In this document: positions 33,862 through 42,304 of the stretch, piece by piece
How positions within the stretch are numbered: the stretch's first letter is position 1
Layout of the letters: each line of letters starts with the position of its first letter
Source: UBA5336 sp964415675
GTDB lineage: Bacteria; Pseudomonadota; Alphaproteobacteria; Caulobacterales; Hyphomonadaceae
Direction: 5' to 3'
Assembly (NCBI GenBank): GCA_964415675.1
Contig: CAYQBG010000002.1
Coordinates: 62,001-126,000, forward strand
DNA length: 64,000 nt
Made by a program: the position numbers and the translations under genes
Notes under the pieces: generated by a model
What the model saw: the letters and a program-made list of their open reading frames with translations, nothing else
Told to the model about the DNA's origin: nothing
Databases searched by the model: none

Positions 33862-36534
33862 CTAGTATTCGAAGCCGACACGCACGCCGATGGTGCGCGG
33901 GCGGGCCACGGTGATGCGCGAGCGGTCATTGACGAATGTGCCGCTGGTTTCTGCCGCTTCATTGGTCAGATTGTTCCCGAACACTTCGAGCGTCCAGTTA
34001 TCTTTCACGACACCTGCCGACAGGCCAACCATGGTGTAGCTGTCAAGCTCGATCTTGTTGATCTCGATGACATCGGTGAAGGAGCTCGCCGAGTAAACGA
34101 GGCGCGGCATGACATAGGCGTCATAGCTCTCACCCTGGAAATCGACCGGCCACTCATAACGAGCCCGCAGATTGCCCTGGAACTCCGGCGCGAAGGCCAG
34201 CGGTTCGCCGACCCGCACGTCGTCGGTCGGAAGCAGGACGTCGGTAATCTCGGAATCGAGCGCAGAGAAGGCGCCGCTGAGGGTGAGACCCTCGATCGAG
34301 TCGGGCGCATAGGCAAAATCACCCTCGATCCCCATCACTTCTGCATTCGCGGCATTGGCCGAGAAGAAGAGGTTGACGATGTTCGGATCGAAGATCGTGG
34401 TCTGCAGGTTCTCGATTTCAGAGAAGAAGGCTGAACCATTGAACCGCAGCTGGCCGTCCATCAGGAAGGTCTTCCAGCCAAGTTCGTAATTGGTCAGGTC
34501 ATCGGTATCGAGCGCGAAAGGCACGCTGAAGCCCTCCGGTCCCTGCGCACCGCCGGGACGGTTGAGCAGCCCCGGGCGGAAACCTTCGGAATAGGTCGCA
34601 TAGAAGAGAAGATCCGAGGTCGGCGTCCACTGCGCGTTGACCTTCATGATGACGCCATCTGTCGAGGCCGTGTCCGGGGCGCGGGTCGACTGGAAGATCT
34701 GTTCAGCCTGTGCCTGGGACAGCGCCGGATCGATCGCGAGGATATCGTCAATCGACTGGGTATCATTATAGGTGATGTGGCGCGAGGTGTCGCAGGTGCC
34801 GCGGAACGTATACTCGCCATCGGCATTGTAGAGGTCGGAAATATCCGTCCCGAACGCATCCGCATCGGCTTGGAAGGAGTTACAGAAGGACGCGTTCGCG
34901 CCGCCTTCCAGATCCACCTCGATGTCATAATAGCGCGCGCCCAGCGTGACTGCGAACGTGTCGGGCACGAGGTCGAAAGTGGCTTCGCCGAAGGCGCCGA
35001 TCTGTTCATCGGTGCGGCGCACATCATTGCGGAAGATCACGCCCGAGGGGAATGGCCCCGGATCGGAGGTGAAGCCCGTCGAGAACGGGAAGTTCGGCGC
35101 GAAACCCTGGTCGATGCCACCGGGCGGCGTGCCGAACACATCGGCCTGGCGAGAGCCGAGATAGTTGAAATTGTTGCGCTCTTCGAGTTCGAGATCACTG
35201 TAGAACACACCCGCAGTGGCCCGCAGCCGGTGCTCGGCCGGCGTGTTGAAGCGCAGCTCCTGGGTGAGAACCGAAGTGTTCGTGGTCGAGTCCACAAACA
35301 TTTCCGGAGCGTAACAGGTCCCTGCCGGGGCCGCATCGCCGGGATAGGTCACGGATCCGTCGCAGATATAATAAGGCAGGTACTGACCGACAAACATATA
35401 GTCGGAATAGTCCACGGTCTGGTCAGTATCGCGTTCAGTGAACGCGCCCGTATAGACCGCTTCGAGCATGCCGATCCGGCCTTCGAGCGTCCAGGACGTG
35501 TTGTGGAAACTGTCTTCGAGATCATCGCGCGAGAAGCGCTGAATCTCGTAATCATCAAGGTCCGGATCCTGGAAGAAGACGCCTTCGGTATCCAGACGCT
35601 GCTGGGCATGAGCCACGTCAAGGCGCCAGTCGCTGTTGAATTCATAACGCCCGGACAGTCGGAAACCTGAATAGGTCGTGTCGTTGAAATCCTTCTCGAC
35701 CAGGCCGGCATTGTTGACGTTTATGAAGGTCACGTCCGAAAGGTCAGCCGTTCCCTGCAGGCCGGCACGGAAATCGCTGACCGCCGTACCGTTATCGCGC
35801 ACCGTTCCGGCTTCGCGGAAGCGCGCCGAATCTGAAGCATTCCGGATGCCAGGAACGTTATCGATATAACCGCCCTGATTGTCGGTGTAGACTACGCCGC
35901 GCAGTGCAAATTTGTCATTGACCGGCAGATTGAGCATCGCCTGGACCGAATTGCTCATCTCACCGCCATCCGTGAAGGATGTGCTGGCATTGGCGGAGGC
36001 TTCGAACTCCCCGATCACGGGCTTGTTCGTGATCAGGCGGACCGTGCCTGCCTGGGAGGAGGCGCCGAACAGCGTGCCCTGCGGCCCGGGCAGGACCTCG
36101 ATACGCTCCATATCGGCGGCGTAAACGTCCAGATTGCGGCCTGGCTGGGCGAGCGGCTGCTCGTCGAGATAGAAAGCCACGTTCGGCGCAAGGCCGGCAA
36201 CCCCGGCCGTGGTCAGGTTGGGCGTGGTGGATGCCACGCCGCGAATATAGATGGTGTTCTGGCCGGGGCCGCCTCCGCCGGCTGTCACGCCGGGCAGTTC
36301 GGCGAGATAGTCGGAAAACACGTCAATATTTAGCGCTTCGAGCTCCTGCTCGCCGAGCGCCTGCACGGCGACGGGAATATCTTGTGCCGTTTCCGTCCGC
36401 TTGGTGGCGGTCACGGTCACTGTCTGAAGGCGGCGGTCCGTTGCTTCTTCGCCGGCCTCCTGCGCGGAGGCTGTTGTGGCAAAGACGGCGGCTGAAAGTG
36501 CCAGCGCGGATGCGCCATTCATGAATCGAAACAT
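33862..36534 (-). CDS. TonB-dependent outer-membrane receptor
   Basis: An 890-residue outer-membrane transporter. It has a signal peptide (cleaved near TTASAQE, residue 25), a TonB-box-like start, a plug domain (about 45-165; QDIPVAVQALGEQELEAL and the IYIRGVAS segment) and a 22-strand barrel ending with the aromatic terminal VGFEY. The closest pattern is the large alphaproteobacterial group of receptors for iron complexes or plant/algal compounds; the ligand is not clear. Two cysteine pairs in extracellular loops (YICDGSVTYPGDAAPAGTCY and CNSFQADADAF...CDTSRH) probably form disulfides. The promoter region faces the BCCT gene. Confidence 0.94.
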   Translation of the reverse strand: MFRFMNGASALALSAAVFATTASAQEAGEEATDRRLQTVTVTATKRTETAQDIPVAVQALGEQELEALNIDVFSDYLAELPGVTAGGGGPGQNTIYIRGVASTTPNLTTAGVAGLAPNVAFYLDEQPLAQPGRNLDVYAADMERIEVLPGPQGTLFGASSQAGTVRLITNKPVIGEFEASANASTSFTDGGEMSNSVQAMLNLPVNDKFALRGVVYTDNQGGYIDNVPGIRNASDSARFREAGTVRDNGTAVSDFRAGLQGTADLSDVTFINVNNAGLVEKDFNDTTYSGFRLSGRYEFNSDWRLDVAHAQQRLDTEGVFFQDPDLDDYEIQRFSRDDLEDSFHNTSWTLEGRIGMLEAVYTGAFTERDTDQTVDYSDYMFVGQYLPYYICDGSVTYPGDAAPAGTCYAPEMFVDSTTNTSVLTQELRFNTPAEHRLRATAGVFYSDLELEERNNFNYLGSRQADVFGTPPGGIDQGFAPNFPFSTGFTSDPGPFPSGVIFRNDVRRTDEQIGAFGEATFDLVPDTFAVTLGARYYDIEVDLEGGANASFCNSFQADADAFGTDISDLYNADGEYTFRGTCDTSRHITYNDTQSIDDILAIDPALSQAQAEQIFQSTRAPDTASTDGVIMKVNAQWTPTSDLLFYATYSEGFRPGLLNRPGGAQGPEGFSVPFALDTDDLTNYELGWKTFLMDGQLRFNGSAFFSEIENLQTTIFDPNIVNLFFSANAANAEVMGIEGDFAYAPDSIEGLTLSGAFSALDSEITDVLLPTDDVRVGEPLAFAPEFQGNLRARYEWPVDFQGESYDAYVMPRLVYSASSFTDVIEINKIELDSYTMVGLSAGVVKDNWTLEVFGNNLTNEAAETSGTFVNDRSRITVARPRTIGVRVGFEY

Positions 36535-36742
36535 GGGCTTCCCCTGGTTGAAAAGGTTGATGTCGCCTTTGGGCGACGGGTGAACTCCCGCCGAAAATGG
36601 CGGAATCGTTTACAAATTAGACAGGCATTGACTAGCCAAGTAGTTCGTCGATTGAAAGGCCTGTGGGCGCTTAATTGCGGAACAGCGCGGACTTCCGTTG
36701 CGGAAAAGCATAGAAAAGCACGAAAAAACAATAGACTGGGCG

Positions 36743-36760
36743 CGTTGCCAATTTGCAACG
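36743..36760. promoter_or_regulatory. 18-bp perfect dyad, candidate operator
   Basis: CGTTGC and GCAACG arms flank CAATTT. It is located between the divergent TonB receptor and BCCT transporter genes, so a regulator bound here could control both. The protein is unknown. Confidence 0.4.
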
Positions 36761-36781
36761 TCTTCATTTTGTAGCGAAGAA

Positions 36782-36804
36782 GACCGTTCGACGGTCGATT
36801 TTTT
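36782..36804 (+). terminator. Orphan terminator-like hairpin
   Basis: GACCGT-TCG-ACGGTC is followed by GATTTTTT on the plus strand. There is no plus-strand gene before it, so it may end a small RNA or a leader transcript upstream of the BCCT gene. Confidence 0.4.
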
Positions 36805-36908
36805 GCGGGCACTGATTGTGTCATGCCTCTTCACGCACACTAATTATCTGTTACGCAGTGATGGGCCGCGCGCCGGGCGCCGGTCGCCAAATCGTCTCGG
36901 AGATATGT

Positions 36909-38555
36909 ATGAGCGAGCCGGATCTTCAGTCCGAATACGAAACCGATTACGAAGTCGGCCAGGACAATGTCGAGGTGTGGGGGCTCGACCTTCACAACCC
37001 TGTCTTCTTCCTCAGCGCGGCCCTGGTGATCGGGTTCGCGGTCGGCACGATGATATTTCCCGAGGCGACAGGTGCGGCGCTTGAGGCCTCGAAGGCCTGG
37101 GCGCTGTCGAATTTTGACTGGTTCTTCGCCCTGGTCGGCCTGGTTGCGGGCGTGTTCTGCCTGGCGATTGCCATTTCGCCCATGGGGCGCATACGTCTGG
37201 GCGGTGTCGATGCGAAGCCGGAATTCGGTCTCGGCTCCTGGCTGGCCATGCTGTTCGCGGCCGGCGTCGGTATCGGCTTCATGTTCTACGGTGTGGCGGA
37301 GCCTCTGTCTTTCTATGCGGGGGGCGCCAGCGGCACTTCGACCCCGCTGGGCGTGGCCGCCGAGACAGAGGCAGCCCGTACGCTCGCTTTCAGCGCGACC
37401 CTGTTTCACTGGGGGCTGACGCCCTGGTGCATCTATGCCGTCGTCGGGTTGGCGCTGGGCTTCTTTGCCTTCAACAAGGGGCTGCCGCTGACGATCCGTT
37501 CGGCCTTCTATCCCTTGCTCGGCGACCGGGTCTGGGGCTGGCCGGGTCACATTATCGACCTGACGGCCGTGATTTCGACGATTTTCGGCCTGGCCACGAC
37601 GATCGGTATTGCCTCAACCCAGGCCACGGCCGGGCTGTCCTACCTGTTCGAAGGCACCTCCTTCGCATTCACCCCGAATGTGAACTGGCAGATCGGGCTG
37701 ATTGCCGTGATCACTGCGGCGGCCGTCTTCTCGGTGTTTCGCGGCATGGATGGCGGGGTGAAGCTGCTCAGCAATATCAATATGGGAGTGGCGGTGGCGC
37801 TTTGCGCGTTCGTGGTGATCCTCGGTCCGACACTCGTCATAATGACCGGATGGGGCACGCATCTTTTCGACTATTTCCATGACTTTCCAGCTCTTTCCAA
37901 CTGGACAGGGAGGACAGACACCGGCTGGTTCCATGGCTGGACAATCTTCTATTGGGCGTGGTGGATTTCGTGGTCGCCTTTCGTCGGCATGTTCATCGCC
38001 CGTATCTCGAAGGGGCGGACCGTGCGTCAGTATCTCGCCGTCGTGGTGCTTGCGCCGGTCGTGATTGCGCTGGTCTGGTTCACCGCGTTCGGTGAAACGG
38101 CCATCAGCCAGTTCAACAGCGGGGCCGGGCCCCTGTCGGAAGGGCTGCCGCGCACCGAGCTTGGCCTTTTCTTCATGCTCGACAGCCTGCCTCTCGCGGC
38201 GCTGACATCAACGGCGGCGATTGTCCTGCTTGTGATTTTCATCGTGACATCCGCCGATTCCGGAGCGCTGGTCATCGACAGTATCACTTCAGGCGGAAAG
38301 ACTACGTCCCCCGTCGCACAGCGTGTCTTCTGGGCGGCCATGCTCGGGGTCACATCCAGCGCGCTGCTGTATAATGGCGGCAAGGATGTGCTCAATTCCA
38401 TTCAGGCGGGCACGATAACGGCCGCCCTGCCATTTGCGGCGATCCTGCTTGTTTGTTGTCTCAGCCTTTTTCTGGGCATGCGCGACGAGTTGAGCGTCAT
38501 GAAGGCTGTCGAGACTGCCGAGGCGGAAGAGACCGATCCGGCGGCGGCGGAATAA
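36909..38555 (+). CDS. BCCT-family transporter (betaine/choline/carnitine type)
   Basis: Secondary transporter of the betaine-choline-carnitine family, 548 residues with about 12 membrane helices. Family motifs include GSWLAMLFAAGVGIGFMFYG near residue 110 and the conserved tryptophan-rich segment IFYWAWWISWSPFVGMFIAR near 345. The glycine-rich GVGIG resembles Na+-coupled betaine carriers, but the substrate cannot be fixed. GGAG lies 7 nt before the ATG at 36909. It may serve osmoprotection in a marine setting (inference). It faces the TonB receptor across an AT-richer promoter region. Confidence 0.93.
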   Translation: MSEPDLQSEYETDYEVGQDNVEVWGLDLHNPVFFLSAALVIGFAVGTMIFPEATGAALEASKAWALSNFDWFFALVGLVAGVFCLAIAISPMGRIRLGGVDAKPEFGLGSWLAMLFAAGVGIGFMFYGVAEPLSFYAGGASGTSTPLGVAAETEAARTLAFSATLFHWGLTPWCIYAVVGLALGFFAFNKGLPLTIRSAFYPLLGDRVWGWPGHIIDLTAVISTIFGLATTIGIASTQATAGLSYLFEGTSFAFTPNVNWQIGLIAVITAAAVFSVFRGMDGGVKLLSNINMGVAVALCAFVVILGPTLVIMTGWGTHLFDYFHDFPALSNWTGRTDTGWFHGWTIFYWAWWISWSPFVGMFIARISKGRTVRQYLAVVVLAPVVIALVWFTAFGETAISQFNSGAGPLSEGLPRTELGLFFMLDSLPLAALTSTAAIVLLVIFIVTSADSGALVIDSITSGGKTTSPVAQRVFWAAMLGVTSSALLYNGGKDVLNSIQAGTITAALPFAAILLVCCLSLFLGMRDELSVMKAVETAEAEETDPAAAE

Positions 38556-38603
38556 GGAGGCGCGCGCCTACATGGATCTGATTGGCCCGTCCTCAATGGG
38601 GCG

Positions 38604-39677
38604 TTAGGCGCCGCGGGGCTGGGTGCTTTTCCTGCCATAGCCATGCTTCTTCAGGAGGCCGCGAAACTGGTGATAGGTCAGCCCCAGCGATTCTGCTGCC
38701 CGCCCCTGGTGGCCTTTCTCCCTTGCAAGGGCGGTATCGATAATGTGCATCTCATAGGTCGCGACCGCGGCTTCGAAGTCCGCCACAGTTTCGGCTGACT
38801 GGGAGGCGGGCGCATGCGTGTTTGGCGCAGTCGCCGGTCTGGAGGCGCTCTCCCGGCGGCCGTCTGTCTGGCTGGGTGGGCGCCAGGGCGAGTCAAACGG
38901 GTCGAGCGCTTCGGGATCGAACCTGACGGGTTCACCGGGCGCCTCGTGCATCGCCCGCCAGGCCAGTCGCTGGGCAAAATTGCGCAGTTCCCGGACATTG
39001 CCCGGCCAATCATGAGCTTCGATCGCAGCGATGGCCGAAGGCGCGAAACCTGGAAAATCCTCAGCCATCTCGACCGCCATCCGGCGTGCGAAGAAATCGG
39101 CGAGCAGCGTGGCGTCGCCCTCGCGCGCCCTTAACGGGGGCAGCGTGATGACATCGAAAGCCAGCCGGTCGAGAAGGTCGGCGCGGAAATCGCCCCGCCC
39201 GACTGCGTCCGGCAGGTCGATATTTGTGGCCGCCGCGACGCGGACATCTGTTCGCAGTACCTGTTCGCCGCCAAGCCTCTGATACTCGCCATATTCAACG
39301 ACCCTCAGCAGCTTCTCCTGCACACGCATCGACGCGGTGGCGATCTCATCAAGGAAAATCGTACCGCCATCAGCCAGTTCGAAGCGGCCCGCCCGCCGGT
39401 CGGTCGCGCCGGTAAAGGCGCCGCGCTCATGGCCAAAGAGTTCGCTGTCAAGCAGGTCCTCTGACAGCGCGGCGCAATTGACCTTCACGAACGGCCCGTC
39501 CCAACGGCGCGACAGGAAATGCAGACGCTCGCCGATCAGTTCCTTGCCAGTGCCACGCTCCCCGATGACGAGGATCGGCCGTTCCAGCGGCGCCACGCGG
39601 CTGACATGTTCCAGCGCTGTCAGCCAGGTGGGCGCCTCGCCAATCAGTTGGGGGGTATTGGGCTTGGTATCCAGCAT
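38604..39677 (-). CDS. pspF: Psp operon activator PspF (sigma54 enhancer-binding protein)
   Basis: A 357-residue AAA+ activator of sigma54 RNA polymerase without an N-terminal receiver domain, as in PspF. It shows Walker A GERGTGKEL near residue 39, the sigma54-contacting GAFTGAT near 85, Walker B GGTIFLDEIA near 104 and a C-terminal Fis-type helix-turn-helix (GRAAESLGLTYHQFRGLL near 325). A low-complexity linker (about 260-300) joins the two. It diverges from the psp genes, whose promoter has a sigma54 -24/-12 element. In the known system PspA binds PspF and restrains it until membrane stress. Confidence 0.93.
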   Translation of the reverse strand: MLDTKPNTPQLIGEAPTWLTALEHVSRVAPLERPILVIGERGTGKELIGERLHFLSRRWDGPFVKVNCAALSEDLLDSELFGHERGAFTGATDRRAGRFELADGGTIFLDEIATASMRVQEKLLRVVEYGEYQRLGGEQVLRTDVRVAAATNIDLPDAVGRGDFRADLLDRLAFDVITLPPLRAREGDATLLADFFARRMAVEMAEDFPGFAPSAIAAIEAHDWPGNVRELRNFAQRLAWRAMHEAPGEPVRFDPEALDPFDSPWRPPSQTDGRRESASRPATAPNTHAPASQSAETVADFEAAVATYEMHIIDTALAREKGHQGRAAESLGLTYHQFRGLLKKHGYGRKSTQPRGA

Positions 39678-39702
39678 GTGGGCAAATTAGCCAAACATAG
39701 TG

Positions 39703-39788
39703 GTAAAAACAACCAGTAAAATGATCAAGATAGCTAAACAATCTTCATGCGTTCGGCGCAGTTATCAAAAAGAGCCAGTAAAAACAAC
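39703..39788. promoter_or_regulatory. Pair of 11-bp repeats, candidate PspF upstream activating sites
   Basis: GTAAAAACAAC occurs at 39703-39713 and at 39778-39788, and a partial copy (CCAGTAAAA) lies at 39713-39721. They lie 50-130 bp before the predicted start of the psp transcript, the range used by enhancer-binding proteins, and within the AT-rich gap between pspF and the psp genes. Confidence 0.5.
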
Positions 39789-39811
39789 GAACAAGCAATT
39801 TAATTTCAAAC

Positions 39812-39826
39812 TGGCACGGCGTTTGA
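39812..39826 (+). promoter_or_regulatory. Sigma54-type (-24/-12) promoter of the psp operon
   Basis: TGGCAC-N5-TTGA matches the sigma54 consensus (TGGCAC-N5-TTGC) except for A in place of C at -12. Transcription should start near 39837, 50 bp before the first small ORF. A divergent pspF supports it. Confidence 0.8.
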
Positions 39827-39887
39827 AAAGTGAAGGGGGCTCAACAGGTGGCGGGGGCCACCAGGACCCAAGGAGACGAGCCTTAAA

Positions 39888-40028
39888 ATGACTGAACGCA
39901 CTTACGAGACCCGCTATGACCGAGCCGACGGCGATGCCGGCCGCTTTGGTCGCTGGCTGACGCGCCGTCCGGCGGAGAGCTGGATGTTCTTCGTGGCGGG
40001 CGTGTTCCTTGGCGGACTGTTCTTCTGA
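39888..40028 (+). CDS. Small single-pass membrane protein, first gene of the psp operon
   Basis: A 46-residue protein: a charged N-terminus (TERTYETRYDRADGDAG), then FGRWLTRRPAESWM and a C-terminal hydrophobic helix ending FVAGVFLGGLFF. It is the first frame after the sigma54 promoter, with AGGAG about 12 nt upstream, and lies 50 bp before pspA. I know no name for it. Its position suggests a stress-response membrane peptide that might recruit PspA or sense the membrane (inference). Confidence 0.65.
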   Translation: MTERTYETRYDRADGDAGRFGRWLTRRPAESWMFFVAGVFLGGLFF

Positions 40029-40078
40029 TCGCGGGCGAATGCGCCCGATCCCCACACCAGACGAAAGGTAGAGACATC

Positions 40079-40771
40079 ATGGGACTGTTTTCCCGACTTG
40101 GCGACATCATCAACTCCAACATCAATGCGATGCTGGACAGCGCCGAAAACCCCGAAAAGATTGCCCGGCTGATCATCCAGGAGATGGAGGACACGCTGGT
40201 CGAGGTGCGCACGGCGGCGGCCCGCGCCATGGCGGACAAGAAGGAAATGGAACGCGAGATCGCGCACTATACAAAGCAGCGCGACGAATGGGAGGCCAAA
40301 GCCGAACTGGCGATCGACAAGGGTCGCGAAGACCTTGCCCGCGGCGCGCTGAGTGCCAAGCAGAAGGCCGAAGGCGAAGTCGAACGTCGCCATGAAGCGA
40401 TGAAAGTCGCTGAAGAGGCCTTCGAAAAGCGCCAGGCCGATCTGGGCAAGCTCCAGGACAAGCTGTCGGAGGCCAAGGCCAAGCACCGCGCCCTGATGAT
40501 GCGGCGTGAGGCGGCCGAGCAGCGTATCCGCATGCGCAGCCAGGTCCATGACGGCAAGGTCGATGACGCGCTGGCCCGGTATGCCAATGTCGAGCGCAAG
40601 GTCGATGAGATGGAGGCCTTTGCCGACCAGATCAAAGGCCGCGAGCCGAGCCTCCAGGCAGAATTCGAAGCGCTTGAGCGCAATGAGAGCGTCGAGAAGG
40701 AACTCGAAGCACTCAAGGCCAGGCGCTCGGGAAATTCCTCACCCGCCAAACCTGAAGAAACGGAGGGCTGA
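40079..40771 (+). CDS. pspA: Phage shock protein A
   Basis: Membrane-stabilising ESCRT-III-like protein of the PspA/IM30 family, 230 residues. It starts with an amphipathic helix (GLFSRLGDIINSNINAML) and the PspA signature ENPEKIARLIIQEMEDTLVEVR, then long coiled-coil helices. It normally inhibits PspF and polymerises on damaged inner membrane. It is preceded by a purine-rich site (AAAGG, 10 nt). Followed by a 36-residue membrane peptide, pspB and pspC in the same direction. Confidence 0.96.
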   Translation: MGLFSRLGDIINSNINAMLDSAENPEKIARLIIQEMEDTLVEVRTAAARAMADKKEMEREIAHYTKQRDEWEAKAELAIDKGREDLARGALSAKQKAEGEVERRHEAMKVAEEAFEKRQADLGKLQDKLSEAKAKHRALMMRREAAEQRIRMRSQVHDGKVDDALARYANVERKVDEMEAFADQIKGREPSLQAEFEALERNESVEKELEALKARRSGNSSPAKPEETEG

Positions 40772-40774
40772 TCC

Positions 40775-40885
40775 ATGCTGATGCCGCTTGGAATACTCGC
40801 TGCGATCATGTCGGTGCTGACCGCCCCGGGCCTGATTGCCCAGTATCTGGAAAGCCGGCGCAACAGCGCCGGAGAGGAGGCCTGA
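40775..40885 (+). CDS. Small membrane peptide between pspA and pspB
   Basis: A 36-residue protein, one hydrophobic helix (LMPLGILAAIMSVLTAPGLIA) and a basic/acidic tail (ESRRNSAGEEA). GGAGGG lies about 5 nt before the ATG, 3 bp after the pspA stop, so translation is likely. It sits where other species carry short psp genes (such as PspD-like membrane peptides), but I cannot assign it to one. Confidence 0.65.
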   Translation: MLMPLGILAAIMSVLTAPGLIAQYLESRRNSAGEEA

Positions 40886-40888
40886 TAC

Positions 40889-41152
40889 ATGGAAGCCGAC
40901 CTTCTAATTCCGCTGATCGCTGTTCTTGCGATCTTCGTGATCCTGCCGGGCATGGTGTTTCACTACATCACGCTGTGGCGGAAGCAGAAGACGCTGATGC
41001 CTGATGATGAGCGCATGCTTGAGGATCTCTGGCGCTCAGCCAAACGCATGGAGCGCCGGATCGATGCGCTCGAAACCCTGATCGAGAGCGAGGGCGGCGC
41101 GCGCCGCCGCCCCGCCGATGAAGACACGCCCGCGCCACGGAGATTTGACTGA
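40889..41152 (+). CDS. pspB: Phage shock protein B
   Basis: An 87-residue inner-membrane protein with one N-terminal helix (LLIPLIAVLAIFVILPGMVF) and a cytoplasmic coiled coil containing LWRSAKRMERRIDALETLIE, the typical PspB pattern. PspB and PspC relay membrane stress to PspA-PspF. GGAGGCC-type ribosome site upstream; its stop overlaps the pspC start by one base. Confidence 0.92.
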   Translation: MEADLLIPLIAVLAIFVILPGMVFHYITLWRKQKTLMPDDERMLEDLWRSAKRMERRIDALETLIESEGGARRRPADEDTPAPRRFD

Positions 41153-41562
41153 TGCCCAATGACTATACCTCTTCGCCCAACCCGACCCGATTCAAGCGTT
41201 CGCGCACCGACCGGGTGATTGCCGGGGTCTGTGGCGGTATCGCCGACCGTTTCGGCTGGGAGCCTGTGCTGGTCCGCCTGCTGACGGTCCTTGCCTTCTT
41301 CTTTGTCGCGGGCCCGCTGGTCCTGTTCGCCTATGTGATCGCCTGGATGATCACGCCGAGCCGGAACCCGGTTGAAACTTCAGTGCGCAATCCGGACGAG
41401 GAGGCCTTCTGGCGCGGCGTCTCGGACCGCCCGCAGGCGACCTTCTCCAATCTCAGATACACATTCATGGACCTGGAAGACCGTCTGCAGAACCTCGAAC
41501 GCAGCGTCACCTCAGATGAGTGGCGGCTGCGCAGGGAATTTCGCGATCTCGAACGTGAATAA
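41152..41562 (+). CDS. pspC: Phage shock protein C (PspC domain)
   Basis: A 136-residue membrane protein. The PspC domain (about 12-70) contains RVIAGVCGGIADRFGWEPVLVRLLTV and a hydrophobic helix; the C-terminal half is a charged coiled coil (DLEDRLQNLERSVTSDEW). It acts with PspB as the stress-sensing partner of PspA. The ATG shares its A with the pspB stop, indicating coupling. Confidence 0.94.
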   Translation: MPNDYTSSPNPTRFKRSRTDRVIAGVCGGIADRFGWEPVLVRLLTVLAFFFVAGPLVLFAYVIAWMITPSRNPVETSVRNPDEEAFWRGVSDRPQATFSNLRYTFMDLEDRLQNLERSVTSDEWRLRREFRDLERE

Positions 41563-41641
41563 AGCCATCGCGGCGGGCCGGATGCAACGGAACCGACCCG
41601 CCTGACCCGTTCAACCCCCGCAGCATTGAAGGACAAGAAAG

Positions 41642-41833
41642 ATGACCAAGGGGACTTTTCTCCGCCGCAGCTGGATGATCGGCGCAATTGCCGTCGTCGC
41701 TGTTGCCGCCAGCGCCGTGAACTGCAGCATGAATGGCGGCCTGTCGGTAAAGGCCGGAACGGTCGAAATGACCATGAACCTGACGGCGGACCAGGGCCTG
41801 AATATCCGGTTCATGGAGGCGGCCGGCTCCTGA
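41642..41833 (+). CDS. Small exported protein downstream of pspC
   Basis: A 63-residue protein with a signal-like helix (SWMIGAIAVVAVAASAVNC); SAVNC could be a lipobox-like site, though not a standard one. AAGGA lies about 6 nt before the ATG. The mature part is about 35 residues (GGLSVKAGTVEMTMNLTADQ). It is unrecognised. It lies 79 bp after pspC and is followed by a hairpin, so it may be the last gene of the psp operon. Confidence 0.6.
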   Translation: MTKGTFLRRSWMIGAIAVVAVAASAVNCSMNGGLSVKAGTVEMTMNLTADQGLNIRFMEAAGS

Positions 41834-41845
41834 AAACAGCCGGCC

Positions 41846-41863
41846 GGGGCTGAGCGAAGCCCC
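41846..41863 (+). terminator. Hairpin, possible end of the psp operon
   Basis: GGGGCT-GAGCGA-AGCCCC is a 6-bp stem 12 bp after the small exported protein gene. There is no clear T-run, so it is weak evidence. Confidence 0.4.
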
Positions 41864-41924
41864 TTGCACAGCGCGCGAAGCCTGCTTTATCTCAGGCAAG
41901 TTCACATTCATGGAGGACAAGCGC

Positions 41925-42227
41925 GTGAATTTCGAGGAACTTACACAGAAGGCCAATGAGGCCGTGGCCGCCGGCGGCGATTTCACCAGGAAGGTGAAAT
42001 TCGATTTCGGCGATATCGGCAAGCTTTTCATCGACGGGGCCGCTGGCAAGGCGGACAATTCCGACAGCGAAGCCGACGCCACAGTGAAAGTGGACTGGGA
42101 CGATTTCAGGAAGATTGCCGGAGGCGAGATGGACCCGACCATGGCCTTCATGCAGGGCAAGCTGAAAGTCGAAGGCGATATGTCGGTAGCCATGCAGCTG
42201 CAGTCGCTGATGTCAAAATTTTCCTGA
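41925..42227 (+). CDS. SCP2 sterol-binding-domain protein
   Basis: A 100-residue protein of the sterol carrier protein 2 fold: acidic strand-rich core followed by GGEMDPTMAFMQGKLKVEGD, the typical SCP2 segment, and MQLQSLMSKF at the end. It probably binds lipids or acyl chains in the cytoplasm. I chose a GTG start at 41925 because GGAGG lies 8 nt upstream; the ATG at 41910 overlaps that site and has none of its own. A terminator follows. Confidence 0.85.
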   Translation: MNFEELTQKANEAVAAGGDFTRKVKFDFGDIGKLFIDGAAGKADNSDSEADATVKVDWDDFRKIAGGEMDPTMAFMQGKLKVEGDMSVAMQLQSLMSKFS

Positions 42228-42255
42228 TCCTTGCGCGGTCAAATTCGCAATTGTG

Positions 42256-42287
42256 AAGGTCCCGGAATTGATGCCGGGGCCTTTTTC
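42256..42287 (+). terminator. Rho-independent terminator after the SCP2 gene
   Basis: AAGGTCCCGG and CCGGGGCCTT pair (one G-T) around an 8-nt loop and are followed by a T-run (TTTTT through 42285). It lies 29 bp after the stop. Confidence 0.8.
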
Positions 42288-42304
42288 GTTTCCTGATACC
42301 GTCC

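Larger units (their letters stand above)
36535..36908. other. AT-richer intergenic region with dyads
   Basis: This 374-bp divergent region carries no gene I can support. It is richer in A+T than the flanks. It holds a perfect dyad CGTTGC-CAATTT-GCAACG (36743-36760), a candidate operator, and a hairpin followed by a T-run (36782-36804). Start signals for both flanking genes must lie here. Confidence 0.6.
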
